Made by a program: the position numbers and the translations under genes | In this document: piece after piece, positions 6,139 to 10,609 of the stretch | Numbering within the stretch: position 1 is the first letter of the stretch | Layout: each line of letters starts with the position of its first letter | The notes under the pieces: generated by a model | Databases searched by the model: none | The model's input: the letters and a program-made list of their open reading frames with translations, nothing else | What the model was told of the DNA's origin: nothing | DNA from: Candidatus Aenigmatarchaeota archaeon | GTDB lineage: Archaea > Aenigmatarchaeota > Aenigmatarchaeia > QMZP01 > QMZT01 | Direction of reading: 5' to 3' | Assembly (NCBI GenBank): GCA_023128965.1 | Contig: JAGMCY010000116.1 | Span: 1 to 14,625 of the forward strand | DNA length: 14,625 nucleotides

Positions 6139-6263
6139 GCGTCGGTAGTCTAGTCTGGTAGGACACAGGCTTGCCAAGCCTGTAACCCGGGTTCAAATCA
6201 CAGCTTTTTCATAAAAGCTGTGGAGCAAAAATGAAATGCTGAATGGAAATCCCGGCCGACGCA
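6139..6263 (+). tRNA. tRNA-Gly(GCC) with a 52-nt intron in the T loop
   Basis: Acceptor GCGTCGG/CCGACGC, D arm GTC-TAGTCTGGTAG-GAC, anticodon arm CAGGC-TTGCCAA-GCCTG (anticodon GCC), variable TAAC, T stem CCGGG/CCCGG and A73; no encoded CCA. The T loop TTCAAAT is split by 52 nt, and removal gives a 73-nt tRNA with perfect stems. The gene lies 11 nt after the stop of the 98-residue gene, with no TATA box in between, so its 5' end is probably made by RNase P from a longer transcript. Confidence 0.95.
6198..6249 (+). other. tRNA-Gly intron, T loop (position 59/60)
   Basis: A 52-nt intron. Exon TTCA pairs with intron TGGA (one T-G pair) and both 3-nt bulges are AAT; the T stem is the outer helix. 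The 5' part forms a perfect 10-bp hairpin, CACAGCTTTT with AAAAGCTGTG, around TCAT. Ends could shift within the AAAT direct repeat without changing the mature tRNA. Confidence 0.85.
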
Positions 6264-6314
6264 TAACATCGTTTGACGCAGGTAAAACCTACATCGCCTG
6301 AAATAATTATTTAT

Positions 6315-6324
6315 TATTTAAATG
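6315..6324 (+). promoter_or_regulatory. Probable TATA box of the coiled-coil gene
   Basis: TATTTAAATG lies about 14-23 nt before the ATG at 6338 in a very AT-rich stretch; slightly upstream alternatives such as TTATTTATT are possible. A leaderless message is likely. Confidence 0.4.
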
Positions 6325-6337
6325 CGAAATAATAAAC

Positions 6338-6841
6338 ATGAAACTTTTCAAGGACAAATCCAAGGAAATCAAGGAATTGCAACCGGGAGAACCAACGGAG
6401 GAAGAAAAAAAATTCGAACCTCCTGTCAAATTACCCGAGATAAAGAAGGCTCCACTGGCCGCACCGAGACCCCCGGCAGCGCCTGTTTCCAAATCACCAC
6501 CGCTTTTCATAAAAGTTGACAAGTACAGGGATATTGTGGAGAACATTCGAAACCTCAAATCCTACATTCTTAACCTGAGGGACGCGATCGACGTCCTCGA
6601 GGATATGCAGAAAGAGATTTCTAACGGAATAGACGTTGCGCACAAAACCCTTGACGAACTGAACATTATAATCTCTAATCTCGATTCGTTTTTCCTGAGA
6701 CCTCAAGGGGTCGAACACGATTTAGAAGAGGATGAAATACCAGAACCCGGGAGAACGAGTCCGGGTGAAGTTGAGGGCAACATGAAGAATGTTTACACCA
6801 ACCTTGAGAGATTGCGTGCCCAGCTAAGGGCAATACAATAA
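6338..6841 (+). CDS. Coiled-coil protein with Pro-rich N-terminus, unknown function
   Basis: A 167-residue protein in three parts. Residues about 1-54 are charged and then rich in Pro and Ala (LAAPRPPAAPVSKSPP), probably disordered. Residues about 56-120 start with LFIKVDKYRDIVENIRNLKS and form a long amphipathic helix pair with heptad-like hydrophobics, suggesting a coiled coil. Residues about 121-150 are an acidic, Pro/Gly linker, followed by a final helix (NMKNVYTNLERLRAQLRAIQ). There is no signal peptide and no membrane helix. Small proteins with a similar FIKVDKY segment occur in other archaea as I remember, without a known role. It may be a structural or scaffold protein. It sits between two tRNA genes. 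Confidence 0.65.
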   Translation: MKLFKDKSKEIKELQPGEPTEEEKKFEPPVKLPEIKKAPLAAPRPPAAPVSKSPPLFIKVDKYRDIVENIRNLKSYILNLRDAIDVLEDMQKEISNGIDVAHKTLDELNIIISNLDSFFLRPQGVEHDLEEDEIPEPGRTSPGEVEGNMKNVYTNLERLRAQLRAIQ

Positions 6842-6850
6842 AATATATAA
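6842..6850 (+). promoter_or_regulatory. TATA box of tRNA-Leu
   Basis: AATATATAA lies about 29-37 nt upstream of the tRNA 5' end and starts right after the stop codon of the coiled-coil gene. Confidence 0.55.
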
Positions 6851-6893
6851 TAACCTGTTTTTCATATATTTCTAATATGCGGGGGTAGCCAAG

Positions 6894-6986
6894 TAAGCCT
6901 TTTTCAAGAAAAGGCTTAATCGAAAATGGAGCTAACGTCGCTCACGCTGTTCGCTCCTGGCTTCCGAATAAAAAAGGCTTTGGCAG
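6894..6986 (+). other. tRNA-Leu intron 1, D loop
   Basis: A 93-nt intron. Exon GCCA (6888-6891) pairs with intron TGGC (6981-6984); both 3-nt bulges are AGT, and an inner helix of 10 bp (6895-6904 with 6971-6980) follows directly. A second copy of the 3' strand at 6909-6917 can form a competing 9-bp local hairpin. A further stem GGAGC/GCTCC lies at 6928-6957. The outer helix is weak, so this is a relaxed BHB. Confidence 0.8.
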
Positions 6987-7029
6987 TGGTCAAAGGCGAT
7001 AGGCTCAAGACCTATTCACTTAGTGTGTT

Positions 7030-7060
7030 TCGCCTTTTGGCGAATCACGAGGAATGTGTT
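7030..7060 (+). other. tRNA-Leu intron 2, variable arm
   Basis: A 31-nt intron inferred from the direct repeat TGTGTT (7024-7029 and 7055-7060) and from the normal variable arm left after removal. It contains the hairpin TTCGCC-TTTT-GGCGAA (using one exon base as drawn). Ends are uncertain by up to 6 nt, and no clean BHB could be drawn. Confidence 0.65.
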
Positions 7061-7115
7061 CCAGGGTTCGAATCCCTGCCCCCGCATATAACTCTGATTC
7101 TGGCTGCACACAAAA

Positions 7116-7125
7116 TTTTTAAATA
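7116..7125 (+). promoter_or_regulatory. TATA box of the EF-like gene
   Basis: TTTTTAAATA is centred about 25 nt before the ATG at 7146, which suits a leaderless message. Confidence 0.55.
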
Positions 7126-7145
7126 CAGTATATATAGGATAAATC

Positions 7146-7400
7146 ATGGCTGAGGAAAAGAAACTTATTGGGAAGGTAACGCATTACTTCACTGACATAG
7201 GTGTAGCTGTGATCGAGCTGGAAGACACCCTGAAGGTAGGAGACGAGATTTCGGTAGAGGGAGCGACAACGAACTTCACGCAGAAGATCGATTCAATGCA
7301 GATCGAGCACAAGGACGTGGAGGAAGCGAAGAAAGGTGACTCGATCGGGTTGAAGGTAACGGACAGGGTGAGGGAAGGAGACCAGGTTTTCAAGGTTTAA
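7146..7400 (+). CDS. Translation elongation factor-like small protein (EF-Tu domain 2-like)
   Basis: An 84-residue protein made of a single beta-barrel like domain 2 of EF-Tu-type GTPases, without a G domain. The features are IGKVTHYFTDIGVAVIELED (about 8-27), then LKVGDEISVEGATTNF (about 29-44), MQIEHKDVEEAKKGDSIGLK (about 51-70) and the ending VREGDQVFKV, the order seen in domain 2 of IF2/EF-Tu relatives. Similar short proteins are found in bacteria and archaea, often near U32 peptidase genes; no such gene is visible here. The role is unproven; binding to RNA or to a modification enzyme is possible. TATA spacing supports the start. topA follows after 41 nt with its own TATA box. Confidence 0.82.
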   Translation: MAEEKKLIGKVTHYFTDIGVAVIELEDTLKVGDEISVEGATTNFTQKIDSMQIEHKDVEEAKKGDSIGLKVTDRVREGDQVFKV

Positions 7401-7410
7401 CAGCGAAGCT

Positions 7411-7420
7411 TTTTAAACAT
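7411..7420 (+). promoter_or_regulatory. TATA box of topA
   Basis: TTTTAAACAT is centred about 27 nt before the ATG at 7442. It directly abuts the earlier in-frame ATG at 7421, which a transcript from this promoter would not contain; this decides the start. Confidence 0.6.
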
Positions 7421-7441
7421 ATGCTGATTTTAATAGTAAAT

Positions 7442-9514
7442 ATGCCGTACACCCTAGTAATTTCGGAAAAACCCAGTGCCTCCCAAAAAATAGCAGAGGC
7501 TTTGGCAGATGATAAAGTCGAAAAAGTGGGTAAGAAGGCCTATTATTTCAGGTTCAAACATTCCGGCAAGGATTTCGTCGTTGTCCCTGCTGTTGGGCAT
7601 TTATTCGTTCTTGACCAGAAGGAAGCGAACAAAAAATGGACATATCCCGTTTTCGACCTCCACTGGAAACCCACCTTCGAAAACAAGAACAACCTCTGGG
7701 CGGAGAAGTATTATAAAAACATAGCGAAGCTCGCGAATGGTGCGGATGAGTTCATTTCAGCGTGTGATTACGATATTGAAGGTTCGACGATAGCTTACAA
7801 CATACTGAGGTTCATTTGCGGGGTGAGGGATGGGAAGAGGATGAAGTTCTCAACACTTACAAAAAACGATATTCTGGATGCGTACGCCAATGCTTCCCCG
7901 CATCTCGATTTCCCGCAGATAGAGGCGGGCTTGACGAGGCATACCCTTGACTTTTTATGGGGCATTAATCTCTCTCGTGCCCTCACGCTTGCGCTTGAAA
8001 AGGCGAAGGGTTACTGGATTTTATCGATCGGAAGGGTTCAAGGACCCACGCTGAAAATCCTGGAGGAAAGGGAGAAGGAGATCGAGAGGTTCGTCCCTGA
8101 ACTTTTTTGGATACTCGAACTTTATGGGCTAGTAAACAGGGAAAAGATAATAGCTATCCACGAAACTGACAAGTTCTGGGAGAAGAAGGATGCCGAAGGT
8201 ATCCTTAGCAAATGCAAGGACAAAGAAGCGAAAGTTGACTCAGTCGAAAAACGAATGGTTGAGCAGCCCCAGCTCTTTCCATTCGATCTCACAACCCTGC
8301 AGAGGGAAGCGTTTCGGAACTTCGGTTATTCCCCGAAAATGTCGCTGGATATCGCTCAGTCCCTTTACGAGCAGGCGTTGATTTCGTACCCGAGAACCTC
8401 CAGCCAGAAGCTTCCCCAAAAGCTCGGCTTGAAGAACATAATAGAAAAACTGTCGAAACAGAGAACCTATTCAAATCTCTGCGGGAAGTTGATCGAGAAG
8501 GGAAGATTCCTACCGAAAGAAGGGGAGAAGGTTGATCCTGCCCATCCGAGCATTTTCCCCACGGGCCAGGTTCCGAAGAAACTCAACCCCTACCAACATA
8601 AGATCTACGATCTGATTGTTAGGAGATTCCTCTCCACGTTCGCAAATCCCGCTATCAGGGAACATGTCACAGCGGTAATCGACGTTAATGGTGAAAAGTT
8701 CAAGGCATTCGGAATGAGAACGGTCAAACCCGAATGGATAGAGTTCTACGGGAGGTATGCGAAATTCAAGGAACAGATTCTGCCCGAAATGGAGAAGGGA
8801 CAAGCTGTCGAAAATCCTGAGGTTAAAATGGACGAGAAGGAGACATCCCCTCCAAACCGCTATTCCCAGGCATCGGTTCTCAAGGTCATGGAGGATAAAA
8901 ACCTAGGGACGAAAGCCACCCGTGCCCAAATCCTCCACACGCTTTACGAAAGGGAGTACATAAGGGAAAAGTCAATAAGGGTCACGAGCTTGGGTTCAGC
9001 CGTTGTAGAAGCTTTGGAAAAACACTGCCCGGAGATAATATCAGAAGAGCTCACGAAAAATTTCGAGAAGGAAATGGAGCTTATACAGGAAGGGAAGAGC
9101 AAGAGGGAGGAGATAATAGAAGGAGCAAGAGAAGAGCTGGAGAAGATACTCAATAAATTCAAGGAGCACGAAATGCACATAGGTTCTGAATTAAAGGAAG
9201 GTGTGAAAGAATTCCAGGAGATTTCGCATTACATCGGAGTCTGCCCCGAATGCAGGGGTGAATTGCGAATCATCCGTTCGCATACCACTCACAAACGTTT
9301 CGTGGGTTGCTCGAACTACCCGAAATGCAAACACGGCTTCCCCTTACCACAGAAAGGCAAGATAACCGTCCTGGACGAGAAGTGCGAGAAGTGCGGACTT
9401 AATATAGTCCATGTCAAGCAGTTCAAGAGGAGACCGTGGAAGTTATGCGTGAAATGCGGGTTCGTTATCAGGAAGAAAAAGGGAGAAAATAAAAAAACCG
9501 CTAAAAAATCCTGA
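7442..9514 (+). CDS. topA: DNA topoisomerase I (type IA)
   Basis: A type IA topoisomerase relaxes negative supercoils by passing strands through a transient 5'-phosphotyrosine break. With the start at 7442 it has 690 residues. The Toprim domain opens at once (TLVISEKPSAS, E9) and has its DxD at D109/D111 (SACDYDIEGS). The catalytic tyrosine is Y316 in LISYPRTSSQ. The strand-passing core follows, with SQASVLKVMEDKNLGTKATR near 477-496. The C-terminus has two Cys4 zinc modules: CPEC with CSNYPKC (about 601-629), and CEKC with CVKC, then a basic tail. There is no helicase domain, so it is not reverse gyrase. The usual archaeal length fits. The last 14 nt overlap the convergent radB gene. Confidence 0.95.
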   Translation: MPYTLVISEKPSASQKIAEALADDKVEKVGKKAYYFRFKHSGKDFVVVPAVGHLFVLDQKEANKKWTYPVFDLHWKPTFENKNNLWAEKYYKNIAKLANGADEFISACDYDIEGSTIAYNILRFICGVRDGKRMKFSTLTKNDILDAYANASPHLDFPQIEAGLTRHTLDFLWGINLSRALTLALEKAKGYWILSIGRVQGPTLKILEEREKEIERFVPELFWILELYGLVNREKIIAIHETDKFWEKKDAEGILSKCKDKEAKVDSVEKRMVEQPQLFPFDLTTLQREAFRNFGYSPKMSLDIAQSLYEQALISYPRTSSQKLPQKLGLKNIIEKLSKQRTYSNLCGKLIEKGRFLPKEGEKVDPAHPSIFPTGQVPKKLNPYQHKIYDLIVRRFLSTFANPAIREHVTAVIDVNGEKFKAFGMRTVKPEWIEFYGRYAKFKEQILPEMEKGQAVENPEVKMDEKETSPPNRYSQASVLKVMEDKNLGTKATRAQILHTLYEREYIREKSIRVTSLGSAVVEALEKHCPEIISEELTKNFEKEMELIQEGKSKREEIIEGAREELEKILNKFKEHEMHIGSELKEGVKEFQEISHYIGVCPECRGELRIIRSHTTHKRFVGCSNYPKCKHGFPLPQKGKITVLDEKCEKCGLNIVHVKQFKRRPWKLCVKCGFVIRKKKGENKKTAKKS

Positions 9515-10184
9515 ACCCGCTGGGTCTTATCCCCTCGTTCACTATATCGAACTTGACAGACTTCCCCTCAGGAAGCGAGCGGTGTTTCGCGATCGTTGCC
9601 TTCCTTTCGCCCATCCTGCCCGTGTGCTCGATAAAAATGATTGATTTTGACCAGTATTTGATCGAATCCCCTCCGATTATCTGGTTTTCCCCTGTCTCCC
9701 AGTTCTTGAAGGTGTGCGCGGTTATTATAACCGGGATTTTCTTTCTCCTCGCGATGTTGGAAAGGATGGAAAGCTGAACCGAAAGCTCCTTGTTCGCCTC
9801 GAGCGTCTCCTTCGCGGGGTCGGCGCACTTCAGCCTGTAGAGAGCGACGGAGGAATCAAGTACGAGCATGTCGAAATCCTGGTTTTCCAGGTTATTTATC
9901 ACCACCCCTTGTTCCTCGAATGTTTTTGGCTCTATCAGAATTATGTTTTTGAACATGTCCTCGTAATCCATGGATATTTGCTTGATTCGTTCGGGAGACA
10001 AACCTCCTTCGGTGTCTATGTAGACGACTTTCCCTCCTGACCTCACGCATTCGAGCATCGCTAGGATGCACAGATTGGTCTTCCCCACTCCCGGAGGACC
10101 GTAGAAATTCGTTATCGCTCCTTTCTCGATCCCTCCCGTGAGCGAATGGAAGGGTTCTGGAAGGAGAATCTTTTCGGAATTCAT
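9501..10184 (-). CDS. radB: DNA repair and recombination protein RadB
   Basis: RadB is a RecA-family paralogue of archaeal RadA that assists strand exchange. It is known from euryarchaea and related lineages and is not typical of Crenarchaeota. The 227 residues correspond to a RecA core without the N-terminal helix-hairpin-helix domain of RadA. Walker A is GPPGVGKT (29-36), the VVYIDTEGG strand carries the glutamate (about 53-61), and Walker B is MLVLDS (D110). KKIPVIITAHTF and GGDSIKYWSKSIIFIE match family positions. A TATA box centred 25 nt upstream gives a leaderless start. The gene is convergent to topA, with a 14-nt overlap of the coding ends. Confidence 0.93.
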   Translation of the reverse strand: MNSEKILLPEPFHSLTGGIEKGAITNFYGPPGVGKTNLCILAMLECVRSGGKVVYIDTEGGLSPERIKQISMDYEDMFKNIILIEPKTFEEQGVVINNLENQDFDMLVLDSSVALYRLKCADPAKETLEANKELSVQLSILSNIARRKKIPVIITAHTFKNWETGENQIIGGDSIKYWSKSIIFIEHTGRMGERKATIAKHRSLPEGKSVKFDIVNEGIRPSGFRIF

Positions 10185-10203
10185 AGAAAATAATTGTTTG
10201 GTA

Positions 10204-10218
10204 CTTTTAAATAAAAAA
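10204..10218 (-). promoter_or_regulatory. radB TATA box overlapping the T-rich 3' flank of tRNA-Ser
   Basis: Minus-strand TTTTTTATTTAAAAG begins at the base after the tRNA-Ser discriminator (10219). Its TTTATTTAAA part is centred about 25 nt before the radB ATG at 10184. The T6 run may terminate the tRNA transcript, so one short element probably does both jobs. Confidence 0.55.
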
Positions 10219-10231
10219 CGCTGGGACTGGG

Positions 10232-10284
10232 ATTTCCGAATCCCGCGGTTGCAGGATGGCTGGAAACCCGCTGGTGGTTTCCAG
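10232..10284 (-). other. tRNA-Ser intron 3, T loop (position 59/60)
   Basis: A 53-nt intron. Exon TTCG pairs with intron CGGA (one T-G pair) and both bulges are AAT, exactly the plan seen in tRNA-Gly. Its 5' part forms a 9-bp hairpin, CTGGAAACC with GGTTTCCAG. The ends can shift within the AAT repeat. Confidence 0.85.
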
Positions 10285-10317
10285 ATTCGAACCCAGAACC
10301 CCGTAAGGGGACTAGCT

Positions 10318-10351
10318 GACTGGGAAATACCGCAGGCGTAAGCTGCTGGTT
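10318..10351 (-). other. tRNA-Ser intron 2, anticodon loop (canonical 37/38)
   Basis: A 34-nt intron with a canonical BHB: outer helix CTAGC/GCTAG, central helix CTGG/CCAG, bulges AAA and TCA, inner helix ACC-GCAG/CTGC-GGT with a bulged A. This is the only canonical-site intron in the window. Confidence 0.9.
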
Positions 10352-10363
10352 TTCCAGGCTAGC

Positions 10364-10399
10364 GCGTGTGCAGGCGAGACGCTCGCTTTCGAACGTCAT
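10364..10399 (-). other. tRNA-Ser intron 1, D arm
   Basis: A 36-nt intron whose ends can shift by 3 nt because of a CGC direct repeat (10367-10402 is equally possible and gives the better fold, GGCA with TGCA at three of four pairs). An inner GACG/CGTC stem is present. Without it the D stem GCG/CGC is restored. Confidence 0.7.
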
Positions 10400-10447
10400 G
10401 CGCTTGCCGTTCCGCCATCCCAGCGTGATATTATATTCGCAGGTGTT

Positions 10448-10456
10448 ATTTTAAAG
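10448..10456 (-). promoter_or_regulatory. TATA box of tRNA-Ser
   Basis: Minus-strand CTTTAAAAT is centred about 28 nt before the tRNA 5' end (10424), in the short gap after the stop of the zinc-binding gene (10462). Confidence 0.5.
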
Positions 10457-10461
10457 TTTAT

Positions 10462-10608
10462 TCAGATGTGCTTGAGCCTGTTTTTGCAATTAGAACACAT
10501 ACCGGAGGAAACATCGTAGTGTTCCTCGCAAACGATCGCTCCGCAGAACACGCACGAGTGCGGATGTTTCGTTGCCTTCCCGCATATCGAACATAAGCCC
10601 GAAATCAT
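10462..10608 (-). CDS. Small zinc-ribbon/HIT-like zinc-finger protein
   Basis: A 48-residue protein from ATG at 10608 (MISGLCSICGKATKHPHSCV and on). Metal-ligand pattern: CSIC, then CVFC, then C and H in VCEEHY, then CSNC, eight potential ligands for two zinc ions in a crossed arrangement like HIT-type or B-box-type fingers. A longer start at 10653 would add 15 very basic residues, but it lies inside the end of the giant surface gene. The 10608 start comes one base after that gene's stop and is preceded by GGAAAGGAT, a passable Shine-Dalgarno site, so I prefer it. Function unknown; protein or nucleic-acid binding is likely. Probably translated from the same transcript as the surface protein, although the two products act in different places. 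Confidence 0.65.
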   Translation of the reverse strand: MISGLCSICGKATKHPHSCVFCGAIVCEEHYDVSSGMCSNCKNRLKHI

Positions 10609-10609
10609 T

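Larger units (their letters stand above)
6879..7086 (+). tRNA. tRNA-Leu(CAA) with two introns (D loop and variable arm)
   Basis: Acceptor GCGGGGG/CCCCCGC, anticodon arm ATAGG-CTCAAGA-CCTAT (anticodon CAA), T arm CAGGG-TTCGAAT-CCCTG and A73; no CCA encoded. The 208-nt gene needs two removals. About 93 nt within the D loop (6894-6986) come out to give GCCAAGTGGTCAAAGGC, and about 31 nt within the variable arm come out to leave stem CAC-TTA-GTG. The result is an 84-nt class II tRNA of normal shape. The anticodon loop itself is intact. A TATA box is placed correctly upstream. Confidence 0.92.
10219..10424 (-). tRNA. tRNA-Ser(GGA) with three introns (D arm, anticodon loop, T loop)
   Basis: Acceptor GCTGGGA/TCCCAGC, anticodon arm CTAGC-CTGGAAA-GCTAG (anticodon GGA at 10353-10355), long variable arm with stem CCCC-TTAC-GGGG, T stem CTGGG/CCCAG, and discriminator G73 as expected for serine; no CCA encoded. 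The gene is 206 nt. Removing about 36 nt in the D arm, 34 nt at the canonical 37/38 site and 53 nt in the T loop leaves an 83-nt class II tRNA with D arm GCG-GAACGGCAAG-CGC. A TATA box lies about 28 nt upstream. The anticodon-loop BHB is textbook. Confidence 0.92.

Noticed and set aside
6199..6219. Perfect hairpin after tRNA-Gly exon 1 as a terminator
   Set aside because: It lies inside the tRNA gene between the two halves of the T arm and is better explained as intron structure.
6926..7153. 75-codon ORF on the plus strand
   Set aside because: It is made of tRNA-Leu intron and exons and runs into the EF-like gene's start; no protein-like pattern.
7421..7441. Seven-residue longer start of topA
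   Set aside because: The ATG at 7421 abuts the TATA box, so it would not be in the message; Toprim starts right after the Met at 7442.
10138..10341. Plus- and minus-strand ORFs over 10138-10399
   Set aside because: Both are translations of the tRNA-Ser gene and its introns.
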